DNA from: Thalassobius sp049116315
GTDB taxonomy: Bacteria > Pseudomonadota > Alphaproteobacteria > Rhodobacterales > Rhodobacteraceae
Assembly: GCA_049116315.1 (NCBI GenBank)
Contig: JAGDZD010000021.1
Location: 9,645-73,644 of the forward strand
Reading direction: 5' to 3'
Length of the DNA stretch: 64,000 bases
The notes beneath the pieces were generated by a model that searched no databases, was not told the origin of the DNA, and was given only the letters and a program-made list of their open reading frames with translations. Both the position numbers and the translations under genes were made by a program. Positions 52,807 through 60,789 of this stretch are shown in pieces. Each line of letters starts with the position of its first letter. Position 1 is the first letter of the stretch.

Positions 52807-53730
52807 TTACTCCTTGTTGCCGGTGCGTTTGCTGAGAAAACCGGTCAGGCCTTCGGGGAAGAAGAACAAGATGAACAACAAAATACAGGCCAGAACGGTG
52901 GGCCAATAGGCGGTGATCTCGGTGATGAAGCGATCCAGCAAGATCAGCACCACAGCGCCCACGGCAGGCCCAATAAAGGTGCCAACACCGCCCAAGATCG
53001 ACATGATCATGACTTCGGCTGATTGGGTCCACCACGCGCTTTCGACAAAGACGGCGTGGTTGAACATGGTGAACAAGGCCCCGGCCACACCCGCAAAGGT
53101 GCCCGCCAAGACAAAAGCGACCAGTTGAATGCGGCGCACGTTGACGCCGATAAACTCGGCCCGATTGCGGTTCTCGCGGGTGGCGCTGAGGGTAAAGCCA
53201 TAGGCAGAGTTCACAATCCGCCACAGGACAAAGCCACTGAGCCCGACGATGGTGAGCGCAAAGTAATAGAACCGGGTGGGTTCATCTAGAATTTCGGGCA
53301 CGCGCACGCCGATAAAGCCAGTGTCCCCGCCTGTCACCGCAACCCATTTGAACGCAATCGCCCAGATCAGCTGTGCAAAGGCCAGCGTCAGCATGGCAAA
53401 GTAGATCTCGGTCAGTCGGGTACAGAAGTATCCGATCACAAGCGCCACGATGGCGCTGATCACAACCGAAGCAGGAAAGGCGATGATCAAAGGCAGATTG
53501 AGCGTGGTCAGCAAGATTGCGCAGGCATAGGCCCCGATCGCAAAGTAAGCCGCGTGACCAAAAGAGATCATCCCGCCAAAGCCCAGCAACAGATTAAAGC
53601 TGAGTGCAAAGAGGGCAAAAATCATGATCTCTGTCACAAGGTAGATGGCCCAGAGACTTCCGAGGAAGGGCACAATTGCCAGCACCAGCAAAGCAATCGC
53701 CCCAAGGATATATGTGTGTTGTTTGGTCAT
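52807..53730 (-). CDS. livM: Branched-chain-type ABC transporter permease LivM
   Basis: 307 aa inner-membrane permease with about ten predicted helices. The LivM pattern is LLLGFGGMISFGHAAYFAIGAYA (about residues 45-67) with a loop SATRENRNRAEFIGVNVRR that contacts the ATPase (about 185). It overlaps livH by 4 nt. Confidence 0.92.
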   Translation of the reverse strand: MTKQHTYILGAIALLVLAIVPFLGSLWAIYLVTEIMIFALFALSFNLLLGFGGMISFGHAAYFAIGAYACAILLTTLNLPLIIAFPASVVISAIVALVIGYFCTRLTEIYFAMLTLAFAQLIWAIAFKWVAVTGGDTGFIGVRVPEILDEPTRFYYFALTIVGLSGFVLWRIVNSAYGFTLSATRENRNRAEFIGVNVRRIQLVAFVLAGTFAGVAGALFTMFNHAVFVESAWWTQSAEVMIMSILGGVGTFIGPAVGAVVLILLDRFITEITAYWPTVLACILLFILFFFPEGLTGFLSKRTGNKE

Positions 53731-54623
53731 TTTTGTTCAGCCTCTGGTTTGCCCAAGAGACCCCAAGGACGGATCATCAAAATGGCGACCATTGTCAGAT
53801 AGATCAGAACGATTTCGAAATTCGGCACCAACATCACGCCAAAGGAGTTCAGCAGCCCAAGGATCAAGGCCCCAAGGAAGGCGCCGCCAAGGCTGCCCAT
53901 GCCGCCGATGATCACGATGATAAAGCACTGGACGATGATTTCGGCGTCCATCCCCTGTGACAGGGCAATCGCCGGTGCCGCCAATGCGCCGCCAAATCCT
54001 GCCAGAGCGGACCCGGCCACAAACACAAGCATGTAGAGGCGTCCGACGTTGATCCCCAAGGCTTCGAGCATTTCGCGATCTTGCCGGGCGGCGCGCACAA
54101 AGCGGCCTGCACGGGTGCGGTTCACAAAGTACCACATGCCGATGGCGACAAAGACACCAACCCCACACAGGAACAGCCGATAGGTCGGATAATAGGCGAT
54201 GCCAAGATCTGTGGCGCCCTTAAAGCCCGCAGGCAAAGAGACAGACAAAACCTGTGTGCCCCAGGTAAAGCGGACAATGTCGCCTGCGATCATCACCAGC
54301 GCGAAGGTGAACAACAGCTGATAGAGGTGATCGCGATCATACAGATGCCGCAGCATCGTGCGTTCAACGACATAGGCCATCGCTGCCAGCACCGCAGCTG
54401 AGCCAACCACCGCCAGCCAAAAGCCACCGGGCAGGCCAGAAAACACCCCAACAAGAGAGAAACACACGTATCCGCCCAGCATGTAAAACGCACCGTGAGC
54501 GAAGTTAAGCACCCTAAGGACACCCAGAATCAGCGTCAGACCTGCGGCAATGACAAACAATGACATGCCAAGTGAAAGGCCGTTCAGCAGCTGAATGAAA
54601 AGGAGAACCGGATTATTGAGCAT
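53727..54623 (-). CDS. livH: Branched-chain-type ABC transporter permease LivH
   Basis: 298 aa inner-membrane permease. Features are GLTLILGVLRVLNFAHGAFYMLGGYV (about residues 27-52), the EAA-like loop RAARQDREMLEALGINVGRLY (about 185) and GGMGSLGGAFLGALILGLL near the C-terminus. It pairs with LivM. A stem-loop lies between it and the binding-protein gene. Confidence 0.92.
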   Translation of the reverse strand: MLNNPVLLFIQLLNGLSLGMSLFVIAAGLTLILGVLRVLNFAHGAFYMLGGYVCFSLVGVFSGLPGGFWLAVVGSAAVLAAMAYVVERTMLRHLYDRDHLYQLLFTFALVMIAGDIVRFTWGTQVLSVSLPAGFKGATDLGIAYYPTYRLFLCGVGVFVAIGMWYFVNRTRAGRFVRAARQDREMLEALGINVGRLYMLVFVAGSALAGFGGALAAPAIALSQGMDAEIIVQCFIIVIIGGMGSLGGAFLGALILGLLNSFGVMLVPNFEIVLIYLTMVAILMIRPWGLLGKPEAEQK

Positions 54624-54658
54624 GCGCCAAATTCCAGAAATTCGAGTTCGAAAGGAAC

Positions 54659-54695
54659 CGACCGCATCTGTCGGGTTTCCCCTTGGATGCGGTCG
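54659..54695 (-). promoter_or_regulatory. Intercistronic hairpin between binding-protein gene and livH
   Basis: CGACCGCAT (54659-54667) pairs with ATGCGGTCG (54687-54695), a perfect 9-bp stem 18 nt after the stop of the binding-protein gene (54713) in the direction of transcription. There is no T-run. It is placed as in the other four importer operons. Confidence 0.72.
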
Positions 54696-54712
54696 ATCGA
54701 GGGAGGGTCAGA

Positions 54713-55915
54713 TTAATCCATCAGCTCGTCTGCTGGGATGTATTCCACCGGGTTCATCAGGCGATACGGGTAAGACGCATCGTCCGACTGAACCATTTTG
54801 CCCCAGAACTGGCCGCGGTTGGCCTGGTGGTCAGAGGCGCGCATTGTTTGCTCGCCGATGGGCGTGTCGATGGACAGGCCTTCGAGCGCGGCAATCACAG
54901 CTTCGGTTTCAGCGGAGCCAGCTTTTTCAATCGCCGAGGTCAACCATTTGGCCGCCACATAGCCGGTGACAGGCCAAGATGGCGTGTTTTCGACGTTCAG
55001 CAGGTTCTGCAATTTGCCGACAAAATCGCCATGCGCTTTGTCATCTGGATAGTAGAACACCTCGTAAGAGTTCGACCAGATGCCCTCGGGCATATCCGCG
55101 CCCATTTGTTCGGCCACTTCTGGCGAGCCAACTTCACCGGCTGAGATATAGGTCACTTGGTTAAAGAACCCAAATGGCGCGGCCTGCTTGGCAAAGGCGG
55201 GGAAAAGTCCACCCCACACACCCGAGAACACGGTGTCACAGCCGGAGGCCATGATATTGGTGATGTGGGCTGTATAGTCGGTGGTGCCGTTTTTGGGCCA
55301 TTCCTGCGCAACGATTTCTGCGTCTGGGGCAATTTTGGCGATGTGTTCGCCAAAGGCTTCGCCCAGGCTGTGGCCATAAGAGTAGTCCATCAAGATGGTA
55401 CAGATCTTTTTCGCCTCAAGACGCTCGGCGAGAACCGCGCCAGATTTGCCTTCGGTGTTGGTGTTGGCCGCGGCGCGGAACACATATTTGTGGAAGTTCT
55501 TAGGCGAGGTCATCTGTGTCGATTTAGGGATCGCAGCGATGTAGATGACTTCTTCTTGGCGGGCGATTTCTGAAATCGCCTGACCTTCGGAAGAGCTGAT
55601 GCCCCCGACAAGGAAGTCAACGTTTTCACGCGCAATCAATTCCCGCGCCATGGCTGTGGCTTCGGCCGGATCACATTTAGAGTCGCGGTGCACCACTTCG
55701 ACGTGCTTGCCACCAATGCCGCCTGCGGCGTTGATTTCGTCCGCCAGAATTTGGGTGCCCTGCAAGGCGTATTCGCCAAACACCTGACATGGACCCGAGG
55801 CCGCGTAGAGCGCGCCAATTTTGATGGTGTCCTCGCTGGCAAATGCTGACGACGGAATGGCCGCTGTCAGTGTCAGTGCGGTTACGGCACTCATGGTTTT
55901 TGTAGAAATAGTCAT
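54713..55915 (-). CDS. Branched-chain-type ABC transporter substrate-binding protein
   Basis: 400 aa periplasmic binding protein of the LivJ/Peripla_BP_6 family. The signal peptide is at 1-26 (MTISTKTMSAVTALTLTAA, cleavage after AFA before SEDT). Family features include IKIGALYAASGPCQVFGEYA, HRDSKCDPAEATAMARELI and DFLVGGISSSEGQAISEIA. It is longer than LivJ (about 367 aa) and resembles urea/amide or aromatic-acid binding relatives; ligand unknown. It follows the SMP-30 gene by 64 nt with a hairpin between, so it may have its own promoter or be processed. Confidence 0.9.
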   Translation of the reverse strand: MTISTKTMSAVTALTLTAAIPSSAFASEDTIKIGALYAASGPCQVFGEYALQGTQILADEINAAGGIGGKHVEVVHRDSKCDPAEATAMARELIARENVDFLVGGISSSEGQAISEIARQEEVIYIAAIPKSTQMTSPKNFHKYVFRAAANTNTEGKSGAVLAERLEAKKICTILMDYSYGHSLGEAFGEHIAKIAPDAEIVAQEWPKNGTTDYTAHITNIMASGCDTVFSGVWGGLFPAFAKQAAPFGFFNQVTYISAGEVGSPEVAEQMGADMPEGIWSNSYEVFYYPDDKAHGDFVGKLQNLLNVENTPSWPVTGYVAAKWLTSAIEKAGSAETEAVIAALEGLSIDTPIGEQTMRASDHQANRGQFWGKMVQSDDASYPYRLMNPVEYIPADELMD

Positions 55916-55943
55916 GTTGTCCTCCCTGTTTTAGTGAGTTGGG

Positions 55944-55973
55944 TGGGCTGGCAATCTCCTCATCACCGGCCCA
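55944..55973 (-). terminator. Hairpin between the SMP-30 gene and the Liv operon
   Basis: TGGGCTGG (55944-55951) pairs with CCGGCCCA (55966-55973) apart from one T-G pair. It lies 6 nt after the SMP-30 stop in the leftward transcript. It may partly terminate the upstream transcript; there is no long T-run. Confidence 0.5.
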
Positions 55974-55979
55974 AATCGA

Positions 55980-56870
55980 TCAGAACAGCGCAAGTCCGGG
56001 TGTTCTGACTTTGGTTCGGTAGAGTGACGTAGAAGACGTAAAGTATAGATCCTTTAGGTCTGTGCCGCCCCACGCGAAATTCGCAGTGAATTCGGTCATT
56101 TGGATCACGCCCAATGTCACGCCGTCCGGTGCGATGACATGGACGCCACCGGGGCCGGTGCAATAGACATTGCCAAGGCTGTCAATTTTCATCCCGTCGG
56201 GATGGCCTTCGCCGTCACCCTGTGTGACCTCAACCCAGACCGCGCCGCCTGTTGCGGTGCCATCAGGGGCAATGTCGAATTTGCGGATGTGTTTGTGCTC
56301 GGTGTCGTTCACATACAGAACCGAGTGGTCGAGCGAGAAACACAGGCCGTTGGGTTGGGCAAAATCATCGGCAAGCCGGGTGATCGACTGCCCGTCGGGG
56401 GTGACGCAATAGACGCCTTGCGCGCCCATCTCGGTGTCCCGTTCAACGCCAAAGTAATCCATCCGCCCATAGGTAGGATCGGTGAAATAGATCAAGCCAT
56501 CTTTGCGCACCACGATGTCATTGGGGCTGTTCAGCTCTTTGCCATCGTAATGGGTGGCAAGGGTGGTCAGGCTGCCATCTGCTTCGGTGCGGGTGACGCT
56601 GCTGGTGGCGTGTTGACAGGTCAACATGCGCCCCTGAGCGTCATAGGTGTTGCCGTTGCCCATGTGGCTGGGATTGCGAAACGAGGTCACGTTCCCATCC
56701 GCAGACAGGCGGTACATCTGGTTGCCGGGAATGTCCGAGAACGTCAGGTGCTGTTCTGAGGGGTGCCAGATTGGCCCTTCGAGAAACAGAAAGTCGGTGG
56801 CCACTTTTTCGAGGGTGAGATCGGATCCGATGAAATCAACAAAGCGGTCGTCGCGGATGTCTAGGGTCAT
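55980..56870 (-). CDS. SMP-30/gluconolactonase-family lactonase
   Basis: 296 aa beta-propeller lactonase. Metal-site residues: E in FLEGPIWHPSEQ (about residue 30), N in LNSPNDIVVRKDG (about 116), N in FAQPNGLCFSLD (about 169) and D in GHPDGMKID (about 221). The start at 56870 overlaps the upstream tautomerase stop by 4 nt (ATGA). It is a different subgroup from the SMP-30 protein at 10042. With a tautomerase and a Liv importer, it suggests catabolism of a lactone-forming acid. Confidence 0.87.
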   Translation of the reverse strand: MTLDIRDDRFVDFIGSDLTLEKVATDFLFLEGPIWHPSEQHLTFSDIPGNQMYRLSADGNVTSFRNPSHMGNGNTYDAQGRMLTCQHATSSVTRTEADGSLTTLATHYDGKELNSPNDIVVRKDGLIYFTDPTYGRMDYFGVERDTEMGAQGVYCVTPDGQSITRLADDFAQPNGLCFSLDHSVLYVNDTEHKHIRKFDIAPDGTATGGAVWVEVTQGDGEGHPDGMKIDSLGNVYCTGPGGVHVIAPDGVTLGVIQMTEFTANFAWGGTDLKDLYFTSSTSLYRTKVRTPGLALF

Positions 56871-57076
56871 GACTGAGCCCTTAGGTCTTTCACGCGGGCG
56901 CCGCCCGAGAACCAATCCGCTTCGTCAACTTCTTCGAACACCACCCAAACGTTTTCTTTGGGAATGCCGGCGGACAGGCTGATTGAATTGGTCACGTCTT
57001 CGTTGATCTTGGCTTTGATCCCTTCGGGATCTTTCTCGATCACTTGTTTTACGATGCGGATGTTTACAAACGGCAT
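56867..57076 (-). CDS. 4-oxalocrotonate tautomerase-family protein
   Basis: 69 aa tautomerase. The catalytic N-terminal proline follows Met directly (MPFVNIRIVK), as required. The central region resembles the family (KINEDVTNSISLSAGIPKENVWVVFEEV). The start at 57076 gives exposed Pro1; a longer frame from 57118 would hide it. It is the first gene of the unit with SMP-30 and has the palindrome TTGCGGG-AA-CCCGCAA 138 bp upstream. Predicted role: keto-enol tautomerisation of a 2-oxo-acid intermediate. Confidence 0.85.
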   Translation of the reverse strand: MPFVNIRIVKQVIEKDPEGIKAKINEDVTNSISLSAGIPKENVWVVFEEVDEADWFSGGARVKDLRAQS

Positions 57077-57213
57077 CAGAATCTCCCTCTTTAACGGCTG
57101 CGAAAGGACCCAATGCAAAGATTGGTGGTGCAGCTTGAGATCGAGATTACGAGAGGGGAGTGATCAAGGATGCGTGATCATGCGCAGCACTTCGGCGGGG
57201 GTGCGCAAGGCTG

Positions 57214-57229
57214 TTGCGGGAACCCGCAA
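57214..57229. promoter_or_regulatory. Response-regulator site candidate, copy 2
   Basis: TTGCGGG-AA-CCCGCAA, 7-bp arms with a 2-nt centre, between the response-regulator stop (57247) and the tautomerase start (57076). It is the exact reverse complement of the 16-mer at 60351-60366. Its location upstream of the tautomerase/SMP-30 unit suggests control by the adjacent two-component system. Confidence 0.7.
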
Positions 57230-57246
57230 ACCCTTGATTTAGGGAT

Positions 57247-57981
57247 TTATCGTTTGGCGTCGCGGGCCAGCCAGGCCTGCAATAGCTCTTCTTCTTGCTT
57301 CAGGGCGTCGACGTTTAAAATCCCACGCGTCAGGGCAATGGAAATGGCACGGGTGCGCGAATTATAGCTGGGGCCCCAACTGCCCTGCGGCAGATCCGAT
57401 TTGTCGAGCCCAAGCTTTTGATAGAGATGTTGCAGCCGACTTTGCGCCCCGCGCAGCGACACCCGGCGACGTGCGGCAATGGCCTTGTCCGTTAGGCCCA
57501 AACACAGGTCGACCAAAGCTTCGTATTCAAAATCGGTCAGGCTGGACAGGCGATCACCGGCGCGCTGCTGCACACCGCGAACTTGGCGATCGATCACACA
57601 TTGTTCGGCAATAAAGACGCCTTGAATGGCCATCTTAAGCTGTTCTTCGGGGGCCGATTTCAGAACATAGCCATAGACGGCGGCGGCGGGCACAATCTTG
57701 GTGACGCCGCGAATATAGGCCTCTTCGGCATAGTTGGACCAAAACAGAATGCGGGTGTCTGGCTTGCGCGCCCAGATGGCCTTGGCGACATCAACGCCCG
57801 TGGCTTTGGGCATCTGCAAATCCAAAATGACCGAGTCATAGTCGCCTTGGGCAAAGGCCTCGAGCGCCATTTCCCCATCAGTGGCCGAGGTCAGCTGTTG
57901 CAGGTCGACCAAGACATCCCGGGCGACAGTTTCCACAAACCCGAGGTGCAATTTGTCGTCTTCGGCAATTAACAGGCGCAT
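57247..57981 (-). CDS. Response regulator with LuxR-type DNA-binding domain
   Basis: 244 aa NarL/FixJ-type regulator. The receiver domain (residues 1-125) has D8, D9, phospho-acceptor D54 (SVILDLQMP) and K107 (YVLKSAP). The C-terminal LuxR-like helix-turn-helix covers about 145-205 (LTDFEYEALVDLCLGLTDKAIAARR, SLRGAQSRLQHLYQKLGL), with a 35-residue tail. It lies 24 nt downstream of the histidine kinase, the last gene of the dgoK-kinase-regulator operon. The paired TTGCGGG-2-CCCGCAA sites at 57214 and 60351 are likely targets. Confidence 0.9.
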   Translation of the reverse strand: MRLLIAEDDKLHLGFVETVARDVLVDLQQLTSATDGEMALEAFAQGDYDSVILDLQMPKATGVDVAKAIWARKPDTRILFWSNYAEEAYIRGVTKIVPAAAVYGYVLKSAPEEQLKMAIQGVFIAEQCVIDRQVRGVQQRAGDRLSSLTDFEYEALVDLCLGLTDKAIAARRRVSLRGAQSRLQHLYQKLGLDKSDLPQGSWGPSYNSRTRAISIALTRGILNVDALKQEEELLQAWLARDAKR

Positions 57982-58005
57982 TCAACGGGATCCTTAGCAG
58001 GGCTA

Positions 58006-59346
58006 TCAGGTCAGACCATCAGAAGCGAAACTCTGAGGTTTGGGAAGGGAAATTGCGACGCAGGTGCCGCCCAGCACGCCACCCCGGCTCAGGCTGACTT
58101 CGGCTGAGATCAATTCCGCGCGGGTCTTGATATTGCTGATGCCGCTGGAGGATTGAACTTCGGCCTCGCTGATGCCTTGCCCGTCATCATCGATCATGAC
58201 CTGCAACTGTGTTTTGGTTTCGGTGATTGTCACTTGGATGACTTGGCAGGCGGCGTGTTTGAGCGCGTTGTTCACCGCCTCTTGGACGATGCGGTAAACG
58301 GCTGTGCGCACCGTGTCAGGCAGCGCATCCATCTGGCCGTCGGTGTGATCTTGAACCCGGCTTTTCAATTGGCGGCGGATGTGCCGCAGGCAACGTGTCA
58401 GATGGGCTTCTACCGCTTCGGTAAAGCCAAAAAGCTGGAGCACACCGGGTTTCATGTCCTCGACGATATGGCGGACGTCATCCAGACAGTGGTCCAATTC
58501 ATCCTGTATCGCCATCAGGTCTTTGTTCGCGGCGCGGCTGTCACCCTGCATGCGAGACAAGCGCCGCCGAATGCGCGCCAGATCGGCCAGTGTCTGATCA
58601 TGCAGGTCCATGCCCAAACGTTGTCTTTCGCGTTCCATACCTTCGGTCAGGCGCAACGCCCCCAAGCGCAGCGCCTGTTCGCGCCCGCGCGCATCACTTT
58701 CGGCAACGGCCGCGTCGCGGGCCTCTTTGCCGCGCTCCAGCGCAAAGAGGTAGGCAGACACCAAATCGGCAGCCCCCTGTGCCAAAACCGCCAGCTCTTC
58801 GTCGTAATAGCCGATTTTATGGCTTGAGATTGCCAGCGAGCCGATGATTTCCCCCTGCACCCGCAAGGGCACAATGATGCGGCTGTGCAGGTCGGCGTCA
58901 AACAGAGGTTTGCTGTCTGCGCCGTCAAAGTGGAACCGCTCATCCGTCCAGGCGTCGTCGGTCAGCAACCAGGCCACCGTGCCCAGCAACACATCACGGA
59001 TCGGGCTGCGATCTGTGGGCTTGCTGGGATTGTGGGTGTGGCTCCAGGTGGTGTGCAATCGCGCTTCGTAGCAGATCTGGGTGCCCGAGGGATGCAGCAA
59101 CACGATGTCCAGATGATCATGCGGGATCAAAGTGCGCAGCCCGTCGGCAAAGTTTTCCAACACGAGTTCATAGTCAGTCGGCCCAGCGATGGCGCGCGCG
59201 ATGGATAAGAAACAGGTCAATGCTTCTTGTGAATCAGGCATGGTTGCCAGCACCTCTCTCGTGTGTGCTGGCAGTTCATCATATTCATCGTCGCTGTTCA
59301 ACGTTTTGCCTCGTCTACGTTGCTTTCGGTCCCGGCCTTCAGGCAA
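58006..59346 (-). CDS. Soluble sensor histidine kinase (GAF + HisKA_3)
   Basis: 446 aa kinase with no membrane helix, so a cytoplasmic sensor. A GAF-like sensory domain covers about residues 45-200. The dimerisation/phosphoacceptor region (HisKA_3) has H249 in MDLHDQTLADLARIR, followed by a HATPase domain with N-box EAVNNALKHA (356-365) and DDDGQGI (386-392). It pairs with the NarL-type regulator at 57247. The start at 59346 overlaps the dgoK stop by 8 nt; a later in-frame TTG is possible. It presumably senses an intracellular metabolite of galactonate-type catabolism. Confidence 0.88.
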   Translation of the reverse strand: MPEGRDRKQRRRGKTLNSDDEYDELPAHTREVLATMPDSQEALTCFLSIARAIAGPTDYELVLENFADGLRTLIPHDHLDIVLLHPSGTQICYEARLHTTWSHTHNPSKPTDRSPIRDVLLGTVAWLLTDDAWTDERFHFDGADSKPLFDADLHSRIIVPLRVQGEIIGSLAISSHKIGYYDEELAVLAQGAADLVSAYLFALERGKEARDAAVAESDARGREQALRLGALRLTEGMERERQRLGMDLHDQTLADLARIRRRLSRMQGDSRAANKDLMAIQDELDHCLDDVRHIVEDMKPGVLQLFGFTEAVEAHLTRCLRHIRRQLKSRVQDHTDGQMDALPDTVRTAVYRIVQEAVNNALKHAACQVIQVTITETKTQLQVMIDDDGQGISEAEVQSSSGISNIKTRAELISAEVSLSRGGVLGGTCVAISLPKPQSFASDGLT

Positions 59347-60256
59347 AGGCGGGATGATGTCCGGACTGTTTCATCAATTGTGTCATGCCCATGATTGTGG
59401 CCTCTGCGGCATCAACTTGCGTTGGGGTCACGCCTTGGGATTCAAGCGCTTGCGCATAGAGCGCCATGTTCTGGGCGGCACCGATCAGGACAACGGGGTT
59501 TTGCGACCACATTGATTGGGTGGCGGCCAGCTCGGTGCCGATCAGATAGCCCGATAGGGTGGCTTTGCTATGTGCTGGGGGTTTGCCTGACAGCAGGGAT
59601 TGCGGGCGCAGGCCAAACAGGCGCGTGGTCAATGTTTTGGGGTCCTCCAAAGAGGCGGAGACACCAGAGTGAAACGAGGGTTCGTGCCAGCTTTCGCTGT
59701 TCATGCTGTGGCGCAACACCGAGTGGCGCGACAACAGGCTAAACAACTCGCCCGTCATAAAGGTGGTGAATTTGCGCACCAGACCTTGGGTGACATGCAC
59801 CCATTTTGAATGGGTGCCCGGCAGGCAGATGATGCCGTCAAACGTTGGATGTGTGGCCAGAAACCCAGCGATCTGAGTTTCTTCACCGCGCATCACGTCT
59901 TCGGGGTGGGGCTGACTGAGGCCGGGAATGATTGAGACGGAAATTTCTGCGCTTTGAACCGGCACATGGATCAGCGCGTTTGCTTCCACCGGTTTGGTTG
60001 GCACAGATCGATAGGGGGCTTCTTGCCAGCCCTGCGCCGCGCCAACCATGCCGCAGGCCAGCACCGGCAACGGGGATCCACGGCGCAGCCATGGCTTCAA
60101 AGTGGACAGCAGTGTTGGCTCGAATTGATCTTTGGTCAATGTCGACATGCCGGCGCCACAGGCGCTGCTGGCCAGGACGGCCCCGGCTGAATCAATGGCA
60201 TAGGCGCGCATATTGGAGGTGCCCCAATCCAATGCCACCCAGGAAATATCTTGCAT
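59339..60256 (-). CDS. dgoK: 2-dehydro-3-deoxygalactonokinase
   Basis: 305 aa kinase that phosphorylates 2-keto-3-deoxy-D-galactonate at O6 in the De Ley-Doudoroff pathway. DgoK motifs are present: VALDWGTSNMRAYAID (residues 6-21), LACGMVGAAQGWQEAPY (about 66), VMRGEETQIAGFL (about 120), IICLPGTHSKWVHV (about 140) and TFMTGELFSLLSRHSVL. The start at 60256 is at the homology start; the ATG at 60337 would add an unmatched 27 residues. It is the first gene of an operon with the two-component system, so the kinase step appears tied to regulation. The matching aldolase is not in the window. Confidence 0.9.
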   Translation of the reverse strand: MQDISWVALDWGTSNMRAYAIDSAGAVLASSACGAGMSTLTKDQFEPTLLSTLKPWLRRGSPLPVLACGMVGAAQGWQEAPYRSVPTKPVEANALIHVPVQSAEISVSIIPGLSQPHPEDVMRGEETQIAGFLATHPTFDGIICLPGTHSKWVHVTQGLVRKFTTFMTGELFSLLSRHSVLRHSMNSESWHEPSFHSGVSASLEDPKTLTTRLFGLRPQSLLSGKPPAHSKATLSGYLIGTELAATQSMWSQNPVVLIGAAQNMALYAQALESQGVTPTQVDAAEATIMGMTQLMKQSGHHPAFA

Positions 60257-60350
60257 CTGTGCCCCGCTCTCTTGGCCGTTAGGCAGCCAAGGTCTGTGGC
60301 CAGTTTGAGCGCCTGCGCGGCGTGGCAAAACTGTCAAATACGCAGGCTAT

Positions 60351-60366
60351 TTGCGGGTTCCCGCAA
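60351..60366. promoter_or_regulatory. Response-regulator site candidate, copy 1
   Basis: TTGCGGG-TT-CCCGCAA, 95 bp upstream of the dgoK start, the reverse complement of the 57214-57229 element. The two copies lie upstream of the dgoK/two-component operon and upstream of the tautomerase/SMP-30 unit, and nowhere else that I noticed. Confidence 0.7.
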
Positions 60367-60604
60367 GAATGGTGTCTGAGGCATGGGATTGGCTGGATCA
60401 ACATCCATAAATTGAAGCCGTTCTACGCAACCGTGGCCAGGCTCATCCACAAATCCGACGCGTTGGCACCAATCCTGCGGGCTGGTTTGCTCTAGGGGTC
60501 CAGGCAGAACCAGCAGCGGAGCATCCAGACGCTTCGCAACAGCCCTGCCTTCACCCAATCCAAAGCGCACTAAGCCGGGATTTCCTGATTTCGGTCCGAA
60601 ATTT

Positions 60605-60640
60605 GCCGACCAAGACTCTGTCTTGGTCGGCTCTTTCTTT
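60605..60640 (+). terminator. Orphan Rho-independent terminator
   Basis: Perfect 12-bp stem GCCGACCAAGAC/GTCTTGGTCGGC with loop TCT (60605-60631) followed by TCTTTCTTT. Its polarity is rightward, yet no rightward gene ends before it; the nearest rightward gene upstream is the FGE gene, about 9.8 kb away. It may end a small RNA or antisense transcript from 60370-60600. Confidence 0.7.
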
Positions 60641-60674
60641 GAAAAACCCACTTTTTGGCGACTTTACACATCAT

Positions 60675-60699
60675 GTACTTCTTGACATAAATAATGTAC
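60675..60699. promoter_or_regulatory. Operator C of the putative GntR regulon
   Basis: Read on the minus strand from 60699 it begins GTACATTATTTA, matching operators A and B, and the other end is GTAC (60675-60678). It is 25 bp long and overlaps TTGACA (60682-60687), a likely -35 element of the promoter for the dehydratase gene at 60790. Confidence 0.6.
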
Positions 60700-60789
60700 G
60701 ATTTAGTGTGTAGCGAGTATTAAGAATTTAGAATCGCACAGAGCGCACGTCCTGCGCGTTGCCGTGCCAGATCCATCGGCGGACCAAAA

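Larger units (their letters stand above)
60257..60789. other. 533-bp intergenic region between dgoK and the dehydratase gene
   Basis: It holds the response-regulator palindrome (60351), a strong Rho-independent terminator on the + strand (60605-60640) and the GntR half-site element (60675). A leftward 105-codon open frame at 60334-60651 overlaps dgoK leader sequences and matches no domain I know; its stop overlaps an ATG that would extend dgoK. I see no supported gene. Confidence 0.55.

Noticed and set aside
60334..60651. Leftward 105-codon frame between dgoK and the dehydratase
   Set aside because: No recognised domain, it overlaps the response-regulator palindrome and the orphan terminator, and there is no clear ribosome site; kept only as part of the intergenic description.
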